DNA from: Anaerolineae bacterium | GTDB lineage: Bacteria > Chloroflexota > Anaerolineae > 4572-78 > NAK82 | Length of the DNA stretch: 11,914 nucleotides | Direction of reading: 5' to 3' | Assembly: GCA_030597485.1 (NCBI GenBank) | Contig: JAUVRU010000029.1 | Coordinates: 1-11,914, forward strand | Shown: one piece after another, positions 1 through 8,658 of the stretch | Layout of the letters: each line of letters starts with the position of its first letter | Numbering within the stretch: the stretch's first letter is position 1 | Notes under the pieces: generated by a model | Told to the model about the DNA's origin: nothing | The model's database searches: none | Seen by the model: only the letters and a program-made list of their open reading frames with translations | Position numbers and translations under genes: made by a program

Positions 1-77
1 ACAGTAGACAGTAGACAGTAGACAGTGGACAGAAGGCAGTAAACAGTAGACAGAAGGTAGTGGACAGTTAGAAGCGG
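1..77. repeat. Degenerate tandem heptamer tract, consensus ACAGTAG
   Basis: The first 77 bases split into consecutive 7-bp units beginning at base 1: three exact ACAGTAG, then ACAGTGG, ACAGAAG, GCAGTAA, ACAGTAG, ACAGAAG, GTAGTGG, ACAGTTA and a decayed GAAGCGG. The tract may extend left of the window. It contains no plausible gene. Similar degenerate heptamer tracts are known in cyanobacteria as short tandemly repeated repetitive sequences. A role here is not known. Confidence 0.9.
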
Positions 78-218
78 TGATGGGGCAGGTCGCGGACTTT
101 CAGGAATTGATCTGAAACAACGATTTGCTTGGTGGTTGCACAAGACTCGCGCTGGTGCTTGATCGAAGGCGCTAGCGTGGAGAGTAGACGACGGTGGGGC
201 AAAACTCTTGGCCATTTT
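78..218. other. Non-coding spacer between two heptamer blocks
   Basis: This stretch of about 140 bases separates two heptamer blocks of opposite orientation. I see no gene on either strand, no convincing -35/-10 pair and no T-tract terminator. An 8-bp palindrome CGCTAGCG lies near base 170. A promoter for the downstream molybdenum hydroxylase genes could lie here or further left, but I cannot place one. Confidence 0.5.
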
Positions 219-246
219 CTGTCTACTGTTCACTGAATACTGACTA
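219..246. repeat. Same heptamer family, inverted, next to the ribosome-binding site
   Basis: Four consecutive 7-bp units (CTGTCTA, CTGTTCA, CTGAATA, CTGACTA) are the reverse complement of the repeat family at 1-77. The reverse complement of 217-229 is an exact 13-base match to 43-55 (ACAGTAGACAGAA). The last unit ends one base before the AGGAGG Shine-Dalgarno sequence at 248-253. The two blocks therefore form an inverted repeat that could fold back across about 160 bases. Confidence 0.85.
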
Positions 247-258
247 CAGGAGGCTAGC

Positions 259-723
259 ATGGCATTTCACAGAATCACCATCACCGTGAACGGTGAGACT
301 GAGTTGGTGGACGTTTCGTCGAACATGACACTGCTGCAGATGCTGCGCGACAAGCTGGCGCTGACCGGGACCAAGAACGGCTGCGCGGCGGGGGAGTGCG
401 GCGCGTGTACCGTGATAATGAACGGCGAGCCGGTGAACAGCTGCATGGTGCTCGCCGCTGAGTGTGACGGCGCTCAGATCACCACTGTGGAGGGATTGGC
501 CCACGACGACCAACTGGACCCGGTGCAAGAAGCGATTATCGCGCAGGGGGGCGTGCAGTGCGGATACTGCACGCCGGGTGTGCTGATGTCGGCCAAGGCG
601 TTGCTCGAGCGTAATCCCAATCCCAGTGATTACGAGATTCGCGACGCATTGGTGGGCAACCTGTGTCGCTGCACCGGGTACCTGTCCATCATTGATGGGG
701 TGAAAGACGCGGCATCCAGGTAG
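259..723 (+). CDS. Molybdenum hydroxylase [2Fe-2S] small subunit (XdhC/CoxS type)
   Basis: This is the iron-sulfur subunit of a xanthine-dehydrogenase/CO-dehydrogenase-family enzyme. It carries electrons from the molybdenum centre through two [2Fe-2S] clusters. At 154 residues it has the usual family length. The plant-ferredoxin-like half has Cys42, Cys47, Cys50 and Cys62, and the helical half has Cys101, Cys104, Cys136 and Cys138 in the motifs QCGYCTPG and LCRCTG, so all eight ligands are present. The ATG is preceded by AGGAGG at 248-253. The molybdopterin subunit follows after a 106-bp gap that is mostly heptamer repeat, which is unusually long for such a pair. No FAD subunit is adjacent on the right, and the sequence to the left is not available. 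There is no signal peptide, so the protein is probably cytoplasmic. The family is certain; the substrate is unknown. Confidence 0.95.
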   Translation: MAFHRITITVNGETELVDVSSNMTLLQMLRDKLALTGTKNGCAAGECGACTVIMNGEPVNSCMVLAAECDGAQITTVEGLAHDDQLDPVQEAIIAQGGVQCGYCTPGVLMSAKALLERNPNPSDYEIRDALVGNLCRCTGYLSIIDGVKDAASR

Positions 724-738
724 CGTTGACACGGAGCA

Positions 739-815
739 CGTAATGCGTGATACGTAGATCGTAATGCGTGATACGTAAATCGTAATGCGCAATGTGTGAT
801 GCGTTAGTCGTCTTG
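739..815. repeat. Second tandem heptamer tract (CGTRATR) with 21-bp period
   Basis: From 739 the sequence splits into 7-bp units: CGTAATG, CGTGATA, CGTAGAT, CGTAATG, CGTGATA, CGTAAAT, CGTAATG, CGCAATG, TGTGATG, CGTTAGT and CGTCTTG. There is also a 21-bp higher-order period: CGTAATGCGTGATACGTA occurs exactly at 739-756 and 760-777, with a decayed third copy from 781. The tract sits between the two subunit genes and ends just before the GGAGG ribosome-binding site at 820-824. Its sequence is unrelated to the ACAGTAG family upstream. Confidence 0.92.
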
Positions 816-829
816 GAACGGAGGAAGCG

Positions 830-3190
830 ATGGAGACGAAAGAGACCAGGAGCGAGAGAGTCCCCAACCTCATCGGCGAAAGCGTGCCCCGTATTGACGT
901 TCACGAAAAGGTAACCGGGGCTGCCCTCTTCGCCGATGACATTCAGTTTGGACCCGGGTTGCTTTACGCCCGCATCAAGCGCAGCGCCCATCCGCACGCA
1001 CTGATCAAGTCCATTGATACCAGCAAAGCCAGGGCACTGCCGGGTGTCAAGGCTGTGGTGACGGGCGAGGATTTCCCAGGCTACATCGGTCTATATCTAC
1101 GAGACCGTCACGTTTTCTGCCGTGACCGGGTGCGTTACGTAGGAGACCCGGTAGCCGGCGTGGCGGCTATCAGCGAAGAAATCGCGGAGCGGGCGGTGCG
1201 GCTGATCGAGGTGGAGTATGAGGTGTTGGAGCCGGTGCTGGATCCGGTCGAAGGTGTCCAGCCGAATGCGCCCTTGCTGCACCCGGACCTGGGCGACTAT
1301 GAAGTTGCCAATTTCATTTTCCCTGAAGCCGGTACCAACATCTCCAATCACTTCAAGATCCGCAAAGGCGACGTGGACGCAGCATGGGAGCAGTGTGCCT
1401 CCATTGTCGAACGCGAGTACCGGATTCCAATGGTGCAGCACGTGCCTATCGAGCCTCACATCTCGGTTGCCAGGGTGGAGAAGATGGGTCAGGTCACGAT
1501 GTGGACCAGCTCGCAATCTCCCTTTGCGCAGCGCAACCTGATTGCCGAGACGATAGGTGTGTCGCAGAGCGACGTGCGCGTGATCTCACCCTATGTTGGG
1601 GGTGGATTTGGCTCCAAGGCGGGCGTCAGCATGGAGGCTCTGGCAGTGGTGATTGCCGCCAAGGTCAAAGGCCACCCGGTGAAGCTGCGGCTGACGCGGG
1701 AGGAGGAGTTCTACACTGCTTTCGTGCGCCAGGGGCTGGTGGCTCGCTTCAAGATGGGCTGCGATGCGGATGGTAAGTTGCAGGCCATGGAGATTGAGTA
1801 CTACTGGGACAGTGGCGCCTACACGGAATACAGCGTGAATGTTGCCCGGGCTGCCGGGTACAGCAGCACCGGTCCCTATGACGTGCCCAACGTGAAGGCT
1901 GACAGCTACGCAGTGTACACCAGCCATCCGGTCACCGGGCCGATGCGCGGCTTTGGCATGCCCGAGATACATACGGTGTTGGAACAGTGTATTGATGAGT
2001 TGGCCGTTGACATAAGCATGGACCCGGCCGAGTTCCGCCGTATCAACTGTGTCAAAACAGGCGATACGATCCTGACCGGGATGGAGATGCATCCCATTGG
2101 CCTGTCCCAGTGCATTGACCAGGTGACCGATGCTATCGAGTGGGGGAAGAAGGATCCGCCCAGCGCACCTAACAAGCGGCGCGGCAAGGGTATTGCCTGT
2201 ATGTGGAAGGCGCCGGCGATGCCGCCCAATGCCGGATCAAGCGCCTGGGTGAAGATGAACGAGGACGGCACGGTGAGCCTGGGCATCGGCGGCCAGGAAA
2301 TCGGGCAAGGCACCTTCACCGTCATGGCCCAGATGACTGCGGCAGCGTTGGGGGTGCCCTACGACTGGGTACGTGTTTCCAAGCCGGTCGATACCCAGTA
2401 CAGTCCCTATGAGTGGCAGACAGTGGCCAGTCGCCTCACCTGGAGCATGGGCAATGCCGTCGTGGCCGCTGCCCAACACGCGAAGGAGCAACTCCTGGAG
2501 GTAGTGGCCGAGTCCTGGGATGAGGACCCCGCCGACCTGGACATCATTGATGGCAATGTCATCTCGTACCGGAGCGAACAGTCCCAGTCACTCAAGAACA
2601 CTGGCGTCTATGGATTGGCCAAACCCAACAGCAGCGGTTGGATTGGAGGTCCAATCATAGGCCGCGGCAACTTCATGCCCACGTACGTGACCGGCCTGGA
2701 TCCGGAGACCGGCCAGGGGCCGCGAGCGGTGGTGCACTACACCACCGGTGCTCAGGCCGCAGAACTGGAGGTCGACCTGGAAACCGGCAGAATCGAGATC
2801 ATCAAGGGGGCCAGTGCCTTTGACCTGGGGAGGGCTATCAACCCCAAGCTGGTACAGGGTCAGGTGGAAGGCGGCTTTGTGCAGGGAATGAGCACAGCAC
2901 TGTTTGAGAGCCTGATACTGGAAGAAGGAGTCCCGCAGAATCCCAGCTTTGTGGATTATCGAATTGCCACCAGTGCCGACGCCCCACGCGAGATAGCCAC
3001 TCGTCTCGTGGAGGTTCCTCAGGACGACGGCCCGTGGGGTGCCCGTGGTGTGGGTGAACACGTGATGGTGCCCACGATTGCGGCCATTGCCAACGCCATC
3101 TACGATGCGATCGGCGTTCGGGTCGGGGCGCCGCCCTTCTTGCCGGAGAAGGTATACATGGCAATGTTGGAAGCCGGAGTTGTGGAATAG
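830..3190 (+). CDS. Molybdenum hydroxylase molybdopterin-binding large subunit (XdhA/CoxL family)
   Basis: This 786-residue chain is the catalytic subunit that binds the molybdopterin cofactor and hydroxylates a substrate with oxygen from water. An N-terminal aldehyde-oxidase a/b hammerhead domain covers about residues 15-140. The cofactor-binding region follows, with GGGFGSK at 257-263, PMRGFG at 371-376 and GGQEIGQG at 487-494. The catalytic base is Glu743 in GARGVGE. The residue after GGGFGSK is Ala264, where purine-oxidising xanthine dehydrogenases have Glu, so classic xanthine chemistry is doubtful. The Arg in RGFG is kept. The CO-dehydrogenase CSFR signature is not seen. The ATG follows GGAGG with 5-bp spacing. 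It is the partner of the [2Fe-2S] subunit upstream, and the next gene starts 18 bp after the stop, suggesting one transcript. Family is certain, substrate is not. Confidence 0.94.
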   Translation: METKETRSERVPNLIGESVPRIDVHEKVTGAALFADDIQFGPGLLYARIKRSAHPHALIKSIDTSKARALPGVKAVVTGEDFPGYIGLYLRDRHVFCRDRVRYVGDPVAGVAAISEEIAERAVRLIEVEYEVLEPVLDPVEGVQPNAPLLHPDLGDYEVANFIFPEAGTNISNHFKIRKGDVDAAWEQCASIVEREYRIPMVQHVPIEPHISVARVEKMGQVTMWTSSQSPFAQRNLIAETIGVSQSDVRVISPYVGGGFGSKAGVSMEALAVVIAAKVKGHPVKLRLTREEEFYTAFVRQGLVARFKMGCDADGKLQAMEIEYYWDSGAYTEYSVNVARAAGYSSTGPYDVPNVKADSYAVYTSHPVTGPMRGFGMPEIHTVLEQCIDELAVDISMDPAEFRRINCVKTGDTILTGMEMHPIGLSQCIDQVTDAIEWGKKDPPSAPNKRRGKGIACMWKAPAMPPNAGSSAWVKMNEDGTVSLGIGGQEIGQGTFTVMAQMTAAALGVPYDWVRVSKPVDTQYSPYEWQTVASRLTWSMGNAVVAAAQHAKEQLLEVVAESWDEDPADLDIIDGNVISYRSEQSQSLKNTGVYGLAKPNSSGWIGGPIIGRGNFMPTYVTGLDPETGQGPRAVVHYTTGAQAAELEVDLETGRIEIIKGASAFDLGRAINPKLVQGQVEGGFVQGMSTALFESLILEEGVPQNPSFVDYRIATSADAPREIATRLVEVPQDDGPWGARGVGEHVMVPTIAAIANAIYDAIGVRVGAPPFLPEKVYMAMLEAGVVE

Positions 3191-3208
3191 GCAAGGAGGA
3201 GTGATCAA

Positions 3209-4174
3209 ATGGCAGAAAAACACGATATTGTGATCAAACGTGCCCGGCTGCGCGGTCGTCCTGACGATCTCTTCGAGATTGGCATCTCTGGCGGGAAAGT
3301 CGTGGCTATCGAACAGCAGGCTGGTGGCGCGGCGGCGGGGACCTGGCAGGGTGAAGTTGAAATCGACGCCCGAGGGAACCTGGTGACCGAATCCTTCACC
3401 AACACTCACCTGCATCTGTGCAAGGTGTACACCCTGCAAATGATGGACGAAGATGCCCTGCGCGACTATCACGGCGCGGACATGGGCAAAGCGATGACCG
3501 CCATCGAACTGGCGGCCCGTGTCAAGGAGGAATACGACGAATCGTGGATCATAGAGAACGTGCGCCGGGCCATCGCGTCCGCCGCCGTGTACGGCAACAC
3601 CCACGTGCGGGCATTTGCCGATGTCGACAGCAAGGCGCGCCTGGAGGGGGTCAAGGCGCTGATCCGGGCCCGGGAGGAATTCGAGGGCATCGTTGATACT
3701 CAGGTGGTGGAATTCGCGCAGGACGGGATAGCGAGGGAGCCGGGCGCGGCTGAGCTTACCCGCGCGGCAATGGCGTTGGGCGCTGACGTGGCCGGTGGCA
3801 TTCCTTGGATTGAGTACACCGACGCCGACATCGCCGAACACGTGAAGGTCATCTTTGACATTGCCCAGGAATTCGACAAGGACGTCTCTATGCTGGTGGA
3901 CGACGCTGGCGACCCTGGGCTGCGGTCCCTTGAGCTTATGGCGCTGGAAGCCATAAAGCGGGGATGGCAGGGCCGGGCGTTGGCTCACCACGCTCGGGCC
4001 ATGGCGCTTTACCCCAAGCCGTACCTGCAGAAGCTGGCTGCTTTGCTGAAGCGGGCGGAGATGGGTGTGGTGACCGACCCGCACACCGGACCCCTGCATG
4101 CCCGGGTTCAGGAATTGCTGGAGGAGGGGGTGTTGGTGTGCCTGGGACAGGATGACATTTCGGATGCCTATTAG
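3209..4174 (+). CDS. N-terminal 321-residue fragment of the interrupted amidohydrolase
   Basis: This is the part that would be translated if the TAG at 4172-4174 acts as a normal stop. It includes the N-terminal beta-sandwich strands, the HxH motif and most of the TIM barrel through Asp315. It lacks the last barrel elements and the C-terminal beta-sandwich return, so it is unlikely to fold as an active enzyme. The strong Shine-Dalgarno sequence AAGGAGGA precedes its ATG. Confidence 0.75.
   Translation: MAEKHDIVIKRARLRGRPDDLFEIGISGGKVVAIEQQAGGAAAGTWQGEVEIDARGNLVTESFTNTHLHLCKVYTLQMMDEDALRDYHGADMGKAMTAIELAARVKEEYDESWIIENVRRAIASAAVYGNTHVRAFADVDSKARLEGVKALIRAREEFEGIVDTQVVEFAQDGIAREPGAAELTRAAMALGADVAGGIPWIEYTDADIAEHVKVIFDIAQEFDKDVSMLVDDAGDPGLRSLELMALEAIKRGWQGRALAHHARAMALYPKPYLQKLAALLKRAEMGVVTDPHTGPLHARVQELLEEGVLVCLGQDDISDAY
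4172..4174 (+). other. In-frame amber codon within the conserved DDxxDxYYPxG segment
   Basis: The local codons are GAT GCC TAT TAG CCA TAC GGC CGG. Both sides stay in the same frame with no indel, so one base change from TAT or TAC (Tyr) to TAG explains it. Four other complete genes here (ending at 723, 3190, 7275 and 8606) end in TAG, so amber appears to be a normal stop in this genome. No evident downstream read-through element was recognised. Confidence 0.85.
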
Positions 4175-4480
4175 CCATACGGCCGGAACAATATGCTGGA
4201 GGTCGCGTTCCTGGCCTCGCACCTGCTGTGGATGACCACTGCCGTCGAGATGGAGATTCTGTATGACATGATCACCACCAGGTCTGCCCAGGCGATGGGC
4301 CTTCGGGATTTCGAGTTGAAGGTGGGCGCCCCGGCACATCTGGTCGTTCTCGACGCGCCCAACGTGCTGGAAGCGCTGCGCGATCACGCCGCACCGACCC
4401 ACGTCATCAGCCACGGCCAGATGGTGGACGGGGTGAAGATGCGCGATATGGCCCGCAGCCCAGAGGCGGGCATCGAGTGA
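4175..4480 (+). pseudogene. C-terminal remainder of the interrupted amidohydrolase
   Basis: This frame continues the amidohydrolase directly after the amber codon and ends at TGA 4478-4480. It holds the final barrel helix (MLEVAFLASHLLWM) and the C-terminal beta-sandwich strands (KVGAPAHLVVLDAP, HVISHGQMVDG). An ATG at 4193 is an internal Met of the conserved block and has no Shine-Dalgarno sequence before it, so independent translation is doubtful. Its intact reading frame argues that the interruption is recent or an artefact. Confidence 0.8.
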
Positions 4481-4492
4481 AGCCTGAGAACC

Positions 4493-4499
4493 AGGGAGA
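4493..4499 (+). promoter_or_regulatory. Ribosome-binding site fixing the start of the fused hydroxylase
   Basis: AGGGAGA lies 4 bases before the ATG at 4504. A GTG at 4477 in the same frame would add nine residues and overlap the previous stop by four bases. The Shine-Dalgarno position and the family N-terminus favour the ATG at 4504. Confidence 0.7.
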
Positions 4500-4503
4500 G
4501 AAA

Positions 4504-7275
<2,772 letters not shown>

Positions 7276-7502
7276 GCCGGAATCGGTTGCTTCTGATGTG
7301 GGCTGGTGGTATGATGAGGACGGTCGGCTTGTTCGTGGTGACTGTTATCTGGTTGGTGAACGCCCGGTCTCTGGAATCCCGTGTAGAAAGGGGGTGAGTG
7401 GATAGCATCTATTTGACAGAATGACCGGCGAGATGATGGTGGTTGTCCATCGCTGTGATGAAGCATAATGGTAACTCACCCATACTAACAAGGAGGAAGG
7501 TC
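7276..7502 (+). other. Intergenic region: promoter and long leader of the ABC importer genes
   Basis: This 227-bp gap separates the enzyme genes from the transporter genes. It has no credible gene on either strand and no T-tract terminator after 7275. A promoter candidate lies at 7287-7315. The implied leader is about 180 nt and includes an 8-bp exact complement, GGGTGAGT at 7392-7399 with ACTCACCC at 7474-7481. Shorter pairings lie inside it: CATC/GATG at 7448-7460 and GACA/TGTC at 7415-7447. Confidence 0.55.
7287..7315 (+). promoter_or_regulatory. Candidate sigma-70 promoter with extended -10
   Basis: TTGCTT at 7287-7292 and TATGAT at 7310-7315 are 17 bp apart, and TGG directly before TATGAT forms an extended -10 (TGnTATGAT). 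The -35 is weak and the -10 matches 5 of 6 consensus bases. It points toward the importer genes and would give a leader of about 180 nt. The prediction rests on sequence only. Confidence 0.45.
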
Positions 7503-8606
7503 ATGTCTAAGCATGTGATGTTGTCTCTGTTGATCGTCAGCACGTTGCTGCTGGCTGTGGCTGCTCAATGTGGTGCACCTCCGCCGACACCGGAGAAGAT
7601 CATTGAGACGGTCATCGTGGAAAAGGAGGTCATTGTCACCAAAGAGGTTCAGGTTGAGGTTGAGGTGCCAGCTGAGCCGGCTGGGCCCAGCGTGGTGAAG
7701 ATCTTCGGTGCCTTTGCCACCCCTATTGAGGAGCCATGGGACGGTGTGATCCACTCGGCGCTGCTGAAGGCCGAGGAGGCCGGAAAGGTCGAGTACGATT
7801 ACACCGACAATATTGGCTATGCCGGAGATATGGAACGCGTGTTGGGGGAGGTGGTGGAAGAGGAGCAACCCCACGCCATCTTTGGGGATGCCTTTGGCAA
7901 TGAGGAAGCTGTCCGCCGGGTGGCAGCCGCGTATCCTGATATCGCGTTTGTTTTCGGGTCAGGTCTGGGACCGTCTGAGCCAAATATGTCGGTCTTCGAC
8001 AACTGGATCCACGAGCCGGCTTACCTGTGCGGTATGCTGGCGGGAGGCCTGACCGAGTCGAACACAATCGGCGTGGTTGGCGGTCATCCCGTGCCTGAGG
8101 TCAACCGCATCATCAACGCCTTCGTTGCTGGGGCCCAGGAGGTCAACCCCGACGCCAAGGTGCTGGTCACCTTCATCAACAGCTGGTTCGACCCTGCCGC
8201 GGCCAAGGAAGCAGCGCTGGCCCAGATTGACGCCGGAGCGGACGTGCTGTTTGCCGAACGCTTTGGCGTCATCGAGGCGGCGGCCGAAAACGGTCTGTGG
8301 GCCTTTGGCAACATGAGTGACCAGAACGAGCTGGCCCCCGAGTACGTGGTCAGCAGCGCGGTGTGGAACATGAACCCCACGGTGGAGTACATCGTCAACC
8401 AGATAATGACCGGGGCCTACACTTCGCAGGATCTGAAGGACTTCAGCATGGTCGGTAAAGGCGGCGCCAGCCTTGCCCCCTTCCACGACACAGAGAGCAA
8501 GCTACCGGCCGACCTGGTTCAGATGGTAAAGGAGCGCGAGGAGGAGATTAAGGCAGGTCTCTTCCGGGTGGACATCGACGAGGCTCAACCAGAGGCCGTC
8601 AACTAG
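7503..8606 (+). CDS. BMP/PnrA-family nucleoside-type ABC transporter substrate-binding lipoprotein
   Basis: This 367-residue protein should capture the ligand outside the membrane and deliver it to the ABC importer encoded next. Residues 1-22 form a signal peptide (Lys3, then a Leu/Val-rich core) and Cys23 is the likely lipid anchor. The lipobox AAQC is atypical, with Gln before the Cys. Residues 33-57 are a Val/Glu/Lys-rich spacer (IVEKEVIVTKEVQVEVEV), typical of Chloroflexota binding proteins. The BMP domain begins near residue 64 (VVKIFGAF) and includes AYLCGMLAG near 173-181, IGVVGG near 189-194 and NSWFDPAAAKEAA near 226-238. The ATG at 7503 follows AAGGAGG at 7490-7496; a TTG at 7443 in frame would put extra residues before the signal peptide and is unlikely. 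Family members bind nucleosides or related ligands; the actual ligand is not shown. Confidence 0.92.
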   Translation: MSKHVMLSLLIVSTLLLAVAAQCGAPPPTPEKIIETVIVEKEVIVTKEVQVEVEVPAEPAGPSVVKIFGAFATPIEEPWDGVIHSALLKAEEAGKVEYDYTDNIGYAGDMERVLGEVVEEEQPHAIFGDAFGNEEAVRRVAAAYPDIAFVFGSGLGPSEPNMSVFDNWIHEPAYLCGMLAGGLTESNTIGVVGGHPVPEVNRIINAFVAGAQEVNPDAKVLVTFINSWFDPAAAKEAALAQIDAGADVLFAERFGVIEAAAENGLWAFGNMSDQNELAPEYVVSSAVWNMNPTVEYIVNQIMTGAYTSQDLKDFSMVGKGGASLAPFHDTESKLPADLVQMVKEREEEIKAGLFRVDIDEAQPEAVN

Positions 8607-8613
8607 GACAGTC

Positions 8614-8646
8614 GTTGGGGCGGCAGGCCTGGCCTGTCGCCCCAAC
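8614..8646 (+). promoter_or_regulatory. Strong intergenic stem-loop between binding-protein and ATPase genes
   Basis: GTTGGGGCGGCAGGCC (8614-8629) pairs with GGCCTGTCGCCCCAAC (8631-8646), with one G-U pair. Opening the innermost pairs gives a stem of about 14 bp with a 5-nt loop. No T-tract follows, so it is not a standard intrinsic terminator. It starts 8 bp after the stop of the binding-protein gene and ends directly before the AAGG ribosome-binding site of the ATPase gene. Such hairpins in importer operons often protect the upstream message or reduce downstream expression; that role is an inference here. Confidence 0.85.
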
Positions 8647-8658
8647 AAGGATACGTAT

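Larger units (their letters stand above)
3209..4480 (+). pseudogene. Cytosine-deaminase-like amidohydrolase interrupted by an in-frame TAG
   Basis: Read through one TAG at 4172-4174, this frame gives a 423-residue metal-dependent amidohydrolase, close to the 427 residues of E. coli CodA. Family features are the HxH metal pair His67/His69 in NTHLHL, HVRAFADVD near 132-140, AHHARAM with His261, and GQDD with the metal-ligand Asp315. The segment after the stop (PYGRNNMLEVAF onward) continues the same conserved block; CodA has DDVFDPWYPLG where this has DDISDAY-stop-PYG, so the lost codon was probably Tyr. The position of CodA His214, a metal ligand, appears as Leu229 in MLVDDAGD. The start has AAGGAGGA at 3193-3200. 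It sits between two molybdenum hydroxylases, so a role in hydrolysing a ring amino or amide group of the same substrate is an inference. It may be a recent pseudogene, a sequencing or assembly error, or a read-through gene. Confidence 0.85.

Noticed and set aside
1..77. CRISPR array
   Set aside because: The units are 7 bp, contiguous and degenerate, without spacers.
244..873. Minus-strand frame with a repeated TIYVSRI peptide
   Set aside because: The peptide repeat is simply the 21-bp DNA period of the heptamer tract read in frame, and the rest is opposite the [2Fe-2S] subunit gene.
4172..4174. Amber as pyrrolysine or a reassigned codon
   Set aside because: Neighbouring genes use TAG as their terminal stop, no other in-frame TAG is needed in the window, and the aligned residue in CodA is an ordinary Tyr. 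It is not excluded, only unsupported.
2588..4414. A 608-codon open frame on the minus strand
   Set aside because: It lies opposite the 3' end of the molybdopterin subunit gene and most of the amidohydrolase. It shows no recognisable domain, is rich in His, Arg and Gly as GC-rich shadow frames are, and conflicts with clear conserved motifs on the + strand.
4477..4503. GTG start giving nine extra residues on the fused hydroxylase
   Set aside because: AGGGAGA is correctly spaced for ATG 4504 and the extension is not part of the family N-terminus.
7413..7441. TTGACA at 7413-7418 as a -35 element
   Set aside because: No acceptable -10 is found 16-18 bp downstream (ATGGTG at 7436-7441), so the promoter at 7287-7315 is preferred.
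7443..7502. TTG start extending the binding lipoprotein by 20 residues
   Set aside because: It would place residues before the signal peptide, and AAGGAGG sits at the right distance from ATG 7503.
8614..8646. Intrinsic terminator
   Set aside because: The stem is followed by AAGGATACG with no T-tract, and the operon continues directly.
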